From: Gordonia jacobaea
GTDB lineage: Bacteria > Actinomycetota > Actinomycetes > Mycobacteriales > Mycobacteriaceae
DNA: 64,000 nt
Reading direction: 5' to 3'
Assembly: GCF_001186365.1 (NCBI RefSeq)
Contig: NZ_LDTZ01000013.1
Span: forward strand, 558,001 to 622,000
The stretch's first letter is position 1. Each line of letters starts with the position of its first letter. The notes below the pieces were generated by a model, which worked only from the letters and a program-made list of their open reading frames with translations, searched no databases and was not told the DNA's origin. Below, piece by piece: positions 20,101 through 28,944 of the stretch. Position numbers and translations under genes: made by a program.

Positions 20101-22564
20101 CCCGGTCGACGAAACCATCAGGGTCACCACTCAATTGACGCCAGTCGACGGGGGAGCGGTGCGGGTCGAGGTGCATTCGCGCGACGCAGAAGGCACCTGG
20201 CGACGCCACGCCGTCGGTCGTGTCTCGCCTGCCGACGATGCCGCAGCACCCACTGTCGTGCCGGTGACCGGATCGGTGATTCCTGCCGCCGACTTCTACA
20301 CCGCGCTGCGCCGCACGGGCGCTCACCACGGACAGGGTTTTGCCGCACTCACACGAATCGTTCGTGCAGAAGGGGGCGCGTCGGAATCCCAGATCGTGCT
20401 CCCGGACGAGGCGAGCGCCCACCGTGGCTTCCGTGTCCACCCGGTACTCCTCGACGCCGCGCTCCAGGGCGTCGCCGCGGCGATGCCCGCAACCGCGCTG
20501 TCAGAATCTGCCGAAGCGACATACTTGCCCGTCGCGATAGGGAGTCTGCGCGTCCTCGGCCCCGTCGGGCGAACCGCGACGTGTTCGGCGCGGGTCGTCG
20601 ATGCCGAGAACGGCGTCGACAAGATCGGTGATTTCGTCCTGAGCGACGACAACGGACGCCCGTTCCTCGCCGGATCGCAGGTCTACCTACGGCGGGTGCA
20701 GAGCCACACCGTTCCACTTCCGTTGGAGCAGAAGCTGTTCGACACCCAGTGGCAACCGGCGCCGCTGCCTGCCGACGCGTCGTCTGCGATTCCCGCCGGT
20801 AGTTGGCTGGTGCTCAGCTCGTTCTCGGCCGGACAGACCGCAGACGTGCTCGCCGCTGATTTCGCGCAGACGCTCGGCGACGTCGACCACCGCCGGGTCA
20901 TCGCGGCCGACATGTTCGACGACGCCGCCGTGGCTGCTGCATTCGGCGAGGCGACCGGGGATCCCACTCATCCGCCCGCAGGCGTGATCGTGATGGTCGA
21001 CAAGCAGGGGTTCGACGCCAGCGCGGCGTCAGCGACGAGGGCGCGCGATCTCGTGTGGTCCGTGACGTGTGCGGTGCGCACGGTGGTCAACGGGTGGCAC
21101 GGCAACGCGCCACGGCTGTGGCTGGTGTCGCGGGACGGACTCGGTGTGGACCCCCGTGAGCCCGGCGACCCGGCGGTCGGCGGCTTGAAGGGACTCGTCC
21201 GCGTGCTCGCGTACGAACATCCCGATCTGCACACCACGCTCGTCGATCTCGACGATGCGGGCGACAGCATGAACGACCTGGTACGCGAGATCGCTGCAGG
21301 AGGAGCCGAGACGGCCGGCATCGACGATATCGTCGCGTGGCGCGACGGCATTCGGTACGCCGCGCGGCTCACGCGTACGGCGCTGGGCGTCGACTCCACG
21401 TCGACGACGGTCACCTCTGACGGCGCGTACATCCTCACCGGCGGGCTCGGCGGACTCGGTCTGGTCATGGCCCAGTGGCTGGTCGCCAACGGGGCAGGCA
21501 GGGTGATACTCAACGGCCGCAGCGCCGCCGACGACGCGCAGCAGACCGCACTCGTCGAACTCCAGGCGAACAGCGAGATCGTCTACGTGCAGGGCGATAT
21601 CACCGATCCCGGCGTCGCAACGGTCCTCGTCGACGCCGCGGAGGCGACCGGAAAACCACTGCGTGGTGTCATGCACTGTGCCGCTGTGATCGACGATGCG
21701 CTCCTGGGCGCACTCGCTCCGGAGAGTCTCGACCGCGTGTGGGGTCCCAAGGTGCTCGGCGCCCTCGCGCTCAACGACGCATGTGCGCATCGCGAACTCG
21801 ATTGGTGGGTGGTGTTCTCGTCCGTCGCGTCGCTGCTCGGCTCGCCCGGACAGGGGGCATACGCCGCTGCGAACGCGTGGACCGACGCGCTCGTCGCGTG
21901 GCGGCGCGCTTCGGGATTGCCTGCCACGTCGATCAATTGGGGCCAGTGGGCGCAGGTCGGTGTCGCGCAGACGCTGAACATGACCGCGATCGACCCCATC
22001 ACGCCCGACGAGGGCATCGAGGCACTCGAAGTCATTCTCCGTCACGATGTCGCACAGGCGGGCGTGGTGCGACTGCGCCTCGACCGCGCCTCGGCGGCCT
22101 TCCCCGAGTTGAATAAGATCGGCTACTTCGCGCCACTCGTCTCCGAACTCGACGTCGACAACTCCGACGACGGTTGGGCGGGAGTCGAAGCGCTGCGTGA
22201 TCTCGACGGCGACGCGGTGCTCGACGCCGTCACCGAGCGCCTGCGTACACGCGTGGCGACGATCATGGGGTACGCCGACAACTCGGCGATCGATCCGACG
22301 AGCCCACTCACCGAGTTGGGTATGGATTCGCTCATGGCGGTGCGCATCAGAAACACGGTCCGCGGTGACTTCGGCGTCGAACCGCCGGTTGCGTTGCTCC
22401 TGCAGGGCGCGACGCCGCGAGACCTGGCCGCCGACCTCATCCGACAACTCGGACTCGCTCAGGCGGAGAAGACAGACACGACCGGTGGGCTGCGGGAACG
22501 CGCCCAACAACGCGCGGCGGCCCGTCAGCGGGCGCAGCGACGCAGGACGGGGCAGCGAGTATGA
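17144..22564 (+). CDS. ppsD: Type I PKS 4, PpsD-like (KS-AT-DH-KR-ACP)
   Basis: 1806 residues, near PpsD (about 1827). N-terminal helix (MNPTQRGALVEQFDKAARI), KS (Cys204, IETHGTGT, KSNFGHLE), AT (Ser649 in GHSMGE; VASH 749-752), DH (His943 in HRVHGQAIMP; Asp1104 in DAALQ), KR (GGLGGLG from 1433; Tyr1573 and Asn1577 in YAAAN), carrier (Ser1729 in GMDSLM) and a very basic Arg/Gln tail. From the AT onward it matches my memory of PpsD, including the basic C-terminus. The docking helix and KS look more like PpsB, as if the start had been exchanged. Reduction to an enoyl chain is expected here; in mycobacteria a separate trans-acting enoyl reductase (Rv2953) completes it, and none is in this window. 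ATG overlaps the PKS3 stop. Confidence 0.93.
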   Translation: MKTTYNRVAAMNPTQRGALVEQFDKAARISGAEPIAVVGIGCRLPGDVHGPDDFWKLLTEGRDAIVEVPADRWDADEYYDPDPSVPGRMPSKWGGFLSDIGGFDADYFGITPREAEAMDPQQRVLLEVAWEALQNAGYSPETVNGVRANVMMGVYYNEYQAKSAGNQDAIDAYSATGNAHSVTVGRVAYLLGLRGPAVAVDTACSSSLVSLHLACQSLRSRETDLGLAGGVNLIQQPETQLALGKWGMLSPRGRCNAFDVAADGFVRGEGAGVVVLKRLTDAVRDGDRVFAVIRGSATNQDGRSNGLTAPNAPAQKEVIARALASGDVQASSVNFIETHGTGTALGDPIEFDALAAVYGKGSAPLALGAVKSNFGHLEAAAGIAGFIKAVLSVHHAQIPPNLHFTQWNPAIDTKGTRFVVPTEASPWPVADAPRRAGVSSFGLGGTNAHIVIEQGPEPVRSTSSESTATPEAVTLFVTGKTADRAETWAQILADWLESDPAVSLVDVAHTLDRQRGRTDLVGSVSARTRTEAVAGLRALAERSPAAGVVAPIKRARGTGTVFCYSGQGAQWAGMGRRLLAEEPAFAAAIDEIEPDFVAQVGFSLRDTLTSGDAVVGIDRIQPVLVGVQLALTALWRSRGVEPDAVIGHSMGEVAAAIVSGGLSRADGLKVIATRSKLMAVHLSGQGAMALLEADATTTEALLRNYDDVSLAVYASPRQSVVAGPPEQIEKVIAEVQGRNLLARRVEVDVASHHRTVDPILVDLRSALTDLTPTTPRIPLLTTVAREGESTVLDADYWARNLRNPVRFSQAVTRAAESYSTFIEMSPHPLLTHAIGDALSVARPRGDVAVFGSIVRNEDETLVFHANLAAVQAGSETTQRVDGSLVDLPPNRWHHTRYWMATAPSTSSAGAHPFLGTHVELPAAAGHLWQSEIGVESTVWLADHRVHGQAIMPAAGFTEMVLAAGSEALGVPAQQLQLAQVEVEQMLPVDETIRVTTQLTPVDGGAVRVEVHSRDAEGTWRRHAVGRVSPADDAAAPTVVPVTGSVIPAADFYTALRRTGAHHGQGFAALTRIVRAEGGASESQIVLPDEASAHRGFRVHPVLLDAALQGVAAAMPATALSESAEATYLPVAIGSLRVLGPVGRTATCSARVVDAENGVDKIGDFVLSDDNGRPFLAGSQVYLRRVQSHTVPLPLEQKLFDTQWQPAPLPADASSAIPAGSWLVLSSFSAGQTADVLAADFAQTLGDVDHRRVIAADMFDDAAVAAAFGEATGDPTHPPAGVIVMVDKQGFDASAASATRARDLVWSVTCAVRTVVNGWHGNAPRLWLVSRDGLGVDPREPGDPAVGGLKGLVRVLAYEHPDLHTTLVDLDDAGDSMNDLVREIAAGGAETAGIDDIVAWRDGIRYAARLTRTALGVDSTSTTVTSDGAYILTGGLGGLGLVMAQWLVANGAGRVILNGRSAADDAQQTALVELQANSEIVYVQGDITDPGVATVLVDAAEATGKPLRGVMHCAAVIDDALLGALAPESLDRVWGPKVLGALALNDACAHRELDWWVVFSSVASLLGSPGQGAYAAANAWTDALVAWRRASGLPATSINWGQWAQVGVAQTLNMTAIDPITPDEGIEALEVILRHDVAQAGVVRLRLDRASAAFPELNKIGYFAPLVSELDVDNSDDGWAGVEALRDLDGDAVLDAVTERLRTRVATIMGYADNSAIDPTSPLTELGMDSLMAVRIRNTVRGDFGVEPPVALLLQGATPRDLAADLIRQLGLAQAEKTDTTGGLRERAQQRAAARQRAQRRRTGQRV

Positions 22565-25500
22565 CGACAGCCGCATCGAGTACGGGGACAGGCACCTTCG
22601 GGGCGCAGCCGGGAAGTGTCGGCGTCGACACAACGAACTACCCGTCGGGCGCGATTGCGATCATCGGCATGGCAGGCCGGTTTCCCGGCGCCGATTCGGT
22701 CACCGAATTCTGGCGGGCCCTCAGCGCCGATCAGGAAGGCATCGTCTCGCTCGATGAAGGTGATCTTCGCGCAGCAGGCGTCAGCGACTCCACGCTGAAG
22801 AACAGCAACTATGTGCGCAGGGCTCCCGCGATGGACGGGATCGACGAGTTCGATGCCGAGTTCTTCGGCTTCACCCCGCACGCGGCGCGCACCCTCGACC
22901 CTCAGCATCGGCTGTTCTTGCAGACCACTTGGCACGCACTCGAGGACGCCGGCTACAACCCCGCCGACATCGATGTGAACGTCGGTGTGTTCGGCACCAG
23001 CTCGGCGAGCGGTTACCTGCTTCACAACCTGATGTCGCATCTCGACCCCGCCAAGGTCATCGGCGAAGGCGCCAGCTTCGAGATGATCAATCTCTCGCTG
23101 CAGAACGACAAGGACCACCTGGCGACCCGTGTCGCGCACCAGTTCAATCTGCGCGGCCCCGCGTTCGCCGTGCAGACCGCGTGCTCGTCGTCGTTGCTCG
23201 CGGTCCATCTCGCATGCCAGTCGATTCTCAACGGCGAGTGCGAGATGGCTCTTGCCGGCGGTTCGTCGATTCGCGTACCCAATCGGGTCGGGTATTTCTA
23301 CGAGCCGGGATCGATGGCATCGCCCAGCGGATACTGCCGCCCATTCGACGTCCGGGCGGACGGGACGATCTTCGGTAGCGGTGTCGGCGCGGTGCTACTC
23401 AAACCACTCGAGGACGCAGTGGCCGACGGCGACCGCATCCACGCTGTGCTCCGCGGTTCCGCGGTCAACAACGACGGCGCGACGAAGATGAACTACGCCG
23501 CACCGAACGCGGCAGGGCAGGCCGAGGTCATCGCCGAGGCCCACGCGCTCGCCGAGGTCGACGCCGCGACGATCGGTTACGTCGAAACACACGGCACCGC
23601 AACGCCACTGGGCGATCCGGTCGAAGTCGAGGGGTTGCGTCAGGCTTTCGAACTCGCCGAGGAAGATCGCACCGAACCGTGTGTCCTCGGGTCGGTGAAG
23701 TCCAATATCGGCCATCTCGAAACCGCGGCAGGCATTGCCAGCCTCATCAAAGCCGTGCTGTGTCTGGAGAACAAGGCACTGCCGGGCACGCTGCACTACA
23801 CAGCACCCAATCCCGAGCTACACCTCGAGCGGGGCCCCTTCGAGGTTCGCGGCCAGCACACCAAGTGGGAATCGAGCCGCCCGCGGCGCGCGGGTGTGAG
23901 CGCCTTCGGTGTCGGCGGAACCAATGTGCACGTCGTGCTCGAGGAAGCGCCGGCATCGGCGCCCGTCCCGGCGAGCAGCGGTCCTCACGTCGTCACGCTG
24001 TCGGCGCGAACCGCGGACTCGTTGGCGCTGGGCCGGCGCGCACTCGCCGACGACCTCGAACGGCGACCCGACCTCGACATCGCCGATGTCGCCCACACCC
24101 TTGCCGGCCGTCGTACAGAACGGTTCCGCCTGGCGGCAGTGGTCAACGATACGGCCGATGCGGTTGGCATCCTGCGAGCCGACGAGCACGACAATGCGTT
24201 CATTTCCGCGGCACCGGCTGTTGAAGGCAACGGTGAGCGCATCGCATTCCTGTTTCCAGGACAGGGCTCGCAACACGTCGGGATGGCGCGTGGTCTCATC
24301 GAATCCGAGCCCGTCTTCGCCGAGCACTTCACCGCTGCCGCAACTCTTTTCGACGCCGAGCTCGGCATCGACCTCCGCGCGGACATCATCGACGGTTCTC
24401 CGCGAACACTCGAACGCACCGACCGGACCCAGCCGGCATTGTTCGCCGTCGAGTACGCACTGGCCAAGCTCGCCCAGTCACGGGGAGTCGAGCCGTCGGC
24501 GCTCGCCGGACACAGCATCGGTGAGTACGCCGCCGCGACCATCGCCGGAGTCTTCGACCTACCGACGGCGGTCAAGGCCGTCGCGATGCGCGCACGGCTG
24601 ATGAACGCGGCACCGCGCGGCGTGATGGTCGCGGTCCCACGCGGGCCGGCCGAGATCGCGGCACTCCTCGATGGCGAAGTCGACATCGCCACCGTGAACG
24701 ACCCGGGCAGTTGCGTGGTCGCGGGCTCTGACAGCGCGATCGCCGCCTTCTCTGCGCGGCTGTCCGAACAGGGCATCGCAGCTCGCAGAGTCCGCACCTC
24801 ACACGCATTCCACTCGCGGTTGATGGACGGCGTGGTCGCCGAGTTCACGAGCTTCCTCTCGCAGTTGACACTCAACGCGCCACAGATCCCGCTGATGTCC
24901 AACGTCACCGGCACGTGGATGTCGGCAAGCGAGGCCACCAATCCGGCCACGTGGGCAAGGCAGATCCGCGCGACGGTCAGGTTCGCCGACGAGGTCGACG
25001 CACTGCTGGCCGACCCCGCCCGGGTACTGGTAGAGGTCGGGCCCGGCGGCACCCTCACAAGCGCGGCGACGCGGCACCCGAGCTGGTCCGACGGACATCG
25101 CGCGGTGCGCCTCATGCGTCACCCCGCGCAGAATCGCGACGACGAGGCGGCATTCCTGCTCGGACTCGGCCAACTGTGGGCCGCAGGCGTCGACGTCGAA
25201 CTCTCCGACACAGCCACACCACGTCAGCGACTGACGCTGCCGGGTTATCCGTTTGCACGCGAACGACACTGGGTCGAGCACAACGCCGCAGCGCGGTTCG
25301 CAGGCACGCACGGAATCGACGCGGAGAACACCGCTGCGGATTCCAAGGCCCCCTCCGCCACCGGACAGACACCGATGGAAGCGACACTCGCGCGGATCTG
25401 GGCACAGTGCCTCGGCGTCGGCAGTGTCGAACGGACCGCCAACTTCTTCGAGATCGGCGGCGACTCGCTGATCGCGATCAGCATCGCGATGAGCGCAGCC

Positions 25501-27039
25501 AACGAGGGCCTCGAGATCACGCCACAAGATCTGTACGAGAACCAGACGGTCGCCTCACTCGCGAAGAAGCTCACCGCCCGCTACGAGTCCGGCGGCCTCG
25601 GCCGAAAGGTCGACGCCGATCCGGAACATCTGCCGGTGCCGCCGACCGTCACGCGATTCCTCGAACGTGGCCTGGCCGAGCAGAACTCGTGGCGGGTTCC
25701 GCTGATCCTTCGACTCCGTTCAGATGTGTCAGCAGAGGTGGTCGGCACAGTCCTGACCAAGATCGTCAATCACCATGACGCGCTGCGGCTTCGACTCGTC
25801 GACGACAACGGATTGGTCGAGCAGCGGATCAGCGAACCCGTGGAAGCCCTCGACGTCGTGGTCGCCGAGATCGACGCGGGTATCGAGGCGGGGGAGGAGA
25901 CCCAACGTCGCCAAGTGCGTGAACTTCTCGACGACGCGGTGGGACGCACGGCAGACGCCCTCGTCCCGCTGGTCGCCGCTTACGTCGCCACACCGGACGG
26001 CCCCCGATATCTGGCCCTCAGTGTGCACGGACTCGTCGCCGACAACGAGTCCCGCGAGATTCTGCTCACGGATCTGTTCACGGCATTCGGCCAGGTCCTC
26101 GCAGGCGAGGAAATCACCCTGGCTCCGGTTGCCACACCCTGGCGCGACTGGTCGCAGCTATCGGTCGAGCTCGCAGCACATCCGGCCGTCCTCGCGACCC
26201 GCGACTACTGGCTCGGTGCAACCGATTCCGCGAACATCCAACTGGTGCGGGACGGTTCATTCGCACGTCCGAGTCGCTCACACCTGACCCGAATCGCGAC
26301 CGCGCTCGACGACAAGCAGACGACCGAACTCGACGACGCGCGTCGCAGGTTGACGTTCCCGCTCGAGCACTTCCTGCTCACCGCACTCGGCCGCACGGTC
26401 GCGCAGGTGACCGGCGACGGGACGTTGCTGGTGGATCTGGCCGGCAACGGACGGGCTGTTCTGCGGCCCGAACTCGATCCGCGACGCACGGTCGGCACCT
26501 TCGCCGCGATTCATCCGATCACGCTGCAGTGCAACGCAGTCAGCGGATACACGGCCCGCGAACGCCTCGAGACGATCCGTAAGACCGTGACCGACGTCCC
26601 ACACCAGGGTGTCGGATATGGCGTGCTGCGTTACCTGTACGCACCAACCGCCCGCCGACTCGAGGCTGCACCGGAGGCGGATCTGCTCGTCACCTTTGCC
26701 GGAGCAATACCCGACCTACCCGCGGACGCGGCAAACGCGCCCATCTCGCTGGATTCCGATGCAGCGCTGGCGATTCGCGAGACCGTACCGGGAGCTGGGC
26801 ATGCGATCGAGGTCCGCGTGTACCGTGCGGGCGGTTCGCTGCACATCGACTGGTGGTACGACCACCGTCGTGTCGACACCGAACGCGCTGCGCTGTTGGC
26901 CGACGTGTTCGGGCACACGCTCACCGATCTCGCCCGAGAGTCGATCATCGAAGACGAAACCGACTCGGCGAGTGACGAACTCGAACTCATCGATTTGTCG
27001 TCCGACTTCGACCTGGGAGAAGCCAGTGCACGACACTAA
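22561..27039 (+). CDS. ppsE: Type I PKS 5, PpsE-like terminal module (KS-AT-ACP-condensation-like)
   Basis: 1492 residues, practically the length of PpsE (1488). KS (Cys208 in QTACSSS, VETHGTAT, KSNIGHLE), AT (Ser652 in GHSIGE, malonyl-type HAFH 748-751), carrier (Ser969 in GGDSLIA), then about 480 residues related to NRPS condensation domains (VNHHDALRLRL; HGLVADN at 1156-1162). No KR, DH or ER, so the last keto group is left unreduced, as in phthiodiolone. The condensation-like domain has HG where active enzymes have HH in HHxxxDG, so it is probably a docking or release platform and not a catalyst. The sequence resembles PpsE along its whole length, unlike the mosaic PKS2-4. ATG overlaps the PKS4 stop (ATGA). 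Confidence 0.95.
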   Translation: MTTAASSTGTGTFGAQPGSVGVDTTNYPSGAIAIIGMAGRFPGADSVTEFWRALSADQEGIVSLDEGDLRAAGVSDSTLKNSNYVRRAPAMDGIDEFDAEFFGFTPHAARTLDPQHRLFLQTTWHALEDAGYNPADIDVNVGVFGTSSASGYLLHNLMSHLDPAKVIGEGASFEMINLSLQNDKDHLATRVAHQFNLRGPAFAVQTACSSSLLAVHLACQSILNGECEMALAGGSSIRVPNRVGYFYEPGSMASPSGYCRPFDVRADGTIFGSGVGAVLLKPLEDAVADGDRIHAVLRGSAVNNDGATKMNYAAPNAAGQAEVIAEAHALAEVDAATIGYVETHGTATPLGDPVEVEGLRQAFELAEEDRTEPCVLGSVKSNIGHLETAAGIASLIKAVLCLENKALPGTLHYTAPNPELHLERGPFEVRGQHTKWESSRPRRAGVSAFGVGGTNVHVVLEEAPASAPVPASSGPHVVTLSARTADSLALGRRALADDLERRPDLDIADVAHTLAGRRTERFRLAAVVNDTADAVGILRADEHDNAFISAAPAVEGNGERIAFLFPGQGSQHVGMARGLIESEPVFAEHFTAAATLFDAELGIDLRADIIDGSPRTLERTDRTQPALFAVEYALAKLAQSRGVEPSALAGHSIGEYAAATIAGVFDLPTAVKAVAMRARLMNAAPRGVMVAVPRGPAEIAALLDGEVDIATVNDPGSCVVAGSDSAIAAFSARLSEQGIAARRVRTSHAFHSRLMDGVVAEFTSFLSQLTLNAPQIPLMSNVTGTWMSASEATNPATWARQIRATVRFADEVDALLADPARVLVEVGPGGTLTSAATRHPSWSDGHRAVRLMRHPAQNRDDEAAFLLGLGQLWAAGVDVELSDTATPRQRLTLPGYPFARERHWVEHNAAARFAGTHGIDAENTAADSKAPSATGQTPMEATLARIWAQCLGVGSVERTANFFEIGGDSLIAISIAMSAANEGLEITPQDLYENQTVASLAKKLTARYESGGLGRKVDADPEHLPVPPTVTRFLERGLAEQNSWRVPLILRLRSDVSAEVVGTVLTKIVNHHDALRLRLVDDNGLVEQRISEPVEALDVVVAEIDAGIEAGEETQRRQVRELLDDAVGRTADALVPLVAAYVATPDGPRYLALSVHGLVADNESREILLTDLFTAFGQVLAGEEITLAPVATPWRDWSQLSVELAAHPAVLATRDYWLGATDSANIQLVRDGSFARPSRSHLTRIATALDDKQTTELDDARRRLTFPLEHFLLTALGRTVAQVTGDGTLLVDLAGNGRAVLRPELDPRRTVGTFAAIHPITLQCNAVSGYTARERLETIRKTVTDVPHQGVGYGVLRYLYAPTARRLEAAPEADLLVTFAGAIPDLPADAANAPISLDSDAALAIRETVPGAGHAIEVRVYRAGGSLHIDWWYDHRRVDTERAALLADVFGHTLTDLARESIIEDETDSASDELELIDLSSDFDLGEASARH

Positions 27040-28102
27040 CGCGCGGATCAGACGTCGCTCGGGCCGTCACCGGCGCCGGGACGAGTCCGACTACGCGGTG
27101 GTGGTCGAAGGGCTGCGCAAGCGCTTCGGCGACTTCGAGGCGTTGCGTGGAGTGAGCTTCTCGGTTGGTCGTGGTGAGGTCCTCGGCCTGCTCGGCCCCA
27201 ACGGAGCGGGAAAGACCACGACAGTCGACATCCTGTCGACGCTGAGCACACCCGACTCCGGCATCGTTCGCGTCGCCGGGCACGATGTCGCCACCGATCC
27301 TGCGGCGGTCCGACGGTCGATCATGCTGACCGGTCAGCAGGTCGCGCTCGACGAGATGCTCACGGGCCGTGAGAATCTCGTCATGTTCGGACGACTCCAG
27401 GGCTTGCGCAAGCACGCAGCCAAGAGACGGGCCGACGAGTTGCTGGACCAATTCGATCTGCAGTACGCGTCGGATCGTCAACTCGGCACATACTCCGGCG
27501 GCATGCGCAGACGTATCGACATCGCGTGCGGACTCGTGGTGCGCCCAGAAGTCGTCTTCCTCGACGAGCCGACGACCGGCCTCGATCCCCGTAGCAGGCA
27601 GTCCGTGTGGGATCTGGTGGCCAAATTCAAGGGCGAGGGCATCGCAACCGTGTTGACCACCCAGTATCTGGAAGAAGCAGACACGCTGTCGGACAAGATC
27701 GTCGTCATCAACCGGGGCACCGTCATCGCCCAGGGCACCGCCGACGAACTCAAGGCGAGGACCGGTGCGACGTTCTGCGAAATCGTTCCGCGCTATCCCT
27801 CTGACATTCCGCACATCCTGCACGCACTCGGCCCGATGATGATGCCCCGCCAGAAGCAGAACATGCTGTCCGCGGAGACCGACCGGGTCTCGATGCCTGC
27901 GCCACGCGGCCCGCAGACGCTCGTCGAGGTCGTTCATCGGCTCTCACCAACGGGAATCCAACTGGCAGACATCGGCCTCCGACGCCCCTCACTCGACGAG
28001 GTGTTCTTCGCCCTCACCGGCAACACCGAGACAGCACACCAGCAACCCACCAACGGACAGAACACCGGCGGCCGTCGCCCCGACGAACGGCTGACGAGGT
28101 GA
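27026..28102 (+). CDS. drrA: ABC transporter ATP-binding protein DrrA
   Basis: 358-residue ATPase that should power export of the finished lipid with DrrB and DrrC. Walker A GPNGAGKTT (Lys63), signature YSGGM (156-160), Walker B VVFLDEP with Asp180 and Glu181, followed by a C-terminal extension typical of the daunorubicin-resistance family. The start is taken as GTG 27026, 5 bases after GGGAGA and overlapping the last 14 bases of PKS5 in another frame. The open frame continues upstream inside PKS5, but that part reads as PKS shadow. Position directly after the PpsE-like gene is the same as in the mycobacterial DIM locus. Confidence 0.93.
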   Translation: MHDTNARIRRRSGRHRRRDESDYAVVVEGLRKRFGDFEALRGVSFSVGRGEVLGLLGPNGAGKTTTVDILSTLSTPDSGIVRVAGHDVATDPAAVRRSIMLTGQQVALDEMLTGRENLVMFGRLQGLRKHAAKRRADELLDQFDLQYASDRQLGTYSGGMRRRIDIACGLVVRPEVVFLDEPTTGLDPRSRQSVWDLVAKFKGEGIATVLTTQYLEEADTLSDKIVVINRGTVIAQGTADELKARTGATFCEIVPRYPSDIPHILHALGPMMMPRQKQNMLSAETDRVSMPAPRGPQTLVEVVHRLSPTGIQLADIGLRRPSLDEVFFALTGNTETAHQQPTNGQNTGGRRPDERLTR

Positions 28103-28944
28103 CGGGAACGGTGCGTAACGGCGCCTATGCGCGGGACGCGTCGACCACCCGCGACGTGGAACCATCACGCCTGCAACAGTGGTGGGTGCTGACGTCGCGC
28201 TCGATTCTGCCGACACTGCGCAATGGCGAACTCGTCACCCAGATCGCGGCGTCGATCATGTTCACCGTCGGCTTCTACATCCCCCTCAAGAAGATCGGGA
28301 TGTACGCGACGGATATGAGCAGCTATGCCCAATACCTGATGCCGCTCATCGCACTGCAGGCAGTCAGTTTCGCGGCGATCTCGGGCGCGTTCCGTTCCGC
28401 GTCGGATGCCGTCGCGGGCATCAACAGACGTTTTCGGGCGATGCCCATCTCGCGGTTCGTTCCGTTGGCATCCCGATTGACGGCGAGTATGTACCGCTGC
28501 ACGGTCGCTCTCGTGATCTCGCTCATCTGCGGTTACGTCATCGGCTTCCGCTTCTACAACGGAGTGGGCGGCACTGTCGGATTCTGCCTGCTCGCACTCG
28601 CGATCGGACTGGTTCTCTCGCTGTTGGGGGAGGTGGTCGGTACCGTTGCCCGCAACCCGGACGCGACGACACACATGATGATGTTGCCGCAGTTGATCTT
28701 CGGATTGCTCTCGGTCGGTGTGCAATCGGCAGAAGCCTTCCCGTCGTGGATTCAGGGCTTCGTACGAAACCAGCCGATCTCTCAGTTCGTCTATGCGCTG
28801 CGAGCACTCGCGGGTGACTCGACCCCCTATGCCGGTGAGACCGGCTGGGCCACAATCGGACCTGCGATCGCCTGGATCGTGGGTCTGCTGGCGGTGTTGA
28901 TGATGGCGTACGCGTTCACCTCGTCGGAGAAGGTGAAGAAATGA
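28099..28944 (+). CDS. drrB: ABC-2 type membrane permease DrrB
   Basis: 281-residue integral membrane protein with about six hydrophobic segments, preceded by a polar N-terminus (DASTTRDVEPSRLQQWWV). It belongs to the ABC-2 permease family and pairs with DrrC to form the membrane path energised by DrrA. GTG start overlaps the drrA stop (GTGA), and its own stop overlaps the drrC ATG, so all three subunits should be made together. Length matches mycobacterial DrrB (about 289). In M. tuberculosis DrrABC is needed to place DIM on the cell surface; the same role for the lipid made here is inferred from order. Confidence 0.9.
   Translation: MTGTVRNGAYARDASTTRDVEPSRLQQWWVLTSRSILPTLRNGELVTQIAASIMFTVGFYIPLKKIGMYATDMSSYAQYLMPLIALQAVSFAAISGAFRSASDAVAGINRRFRAMPISRFVPLASRLTASMYRCTVALVISLICGYVIGFRFYNGVGGTVGFCLLALAIGLVLSLLGEVVGTVARNPDATTHMMMLPQLIFGLLSVGVQSAEAFPSWIQGFVRNQPISQFVYALRALAGDSTPYAGETGWATIGPAIAWIVGLLAVLMMAYAFTSSEKVKK

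Noticed and set aside
26609..27025. Upstream extension of the drrA frame
   Set aside because: It lies inside PKS5 in another frame and adds residues unlike any ABC ATPase; GTG 27026 has a good ribosome site.
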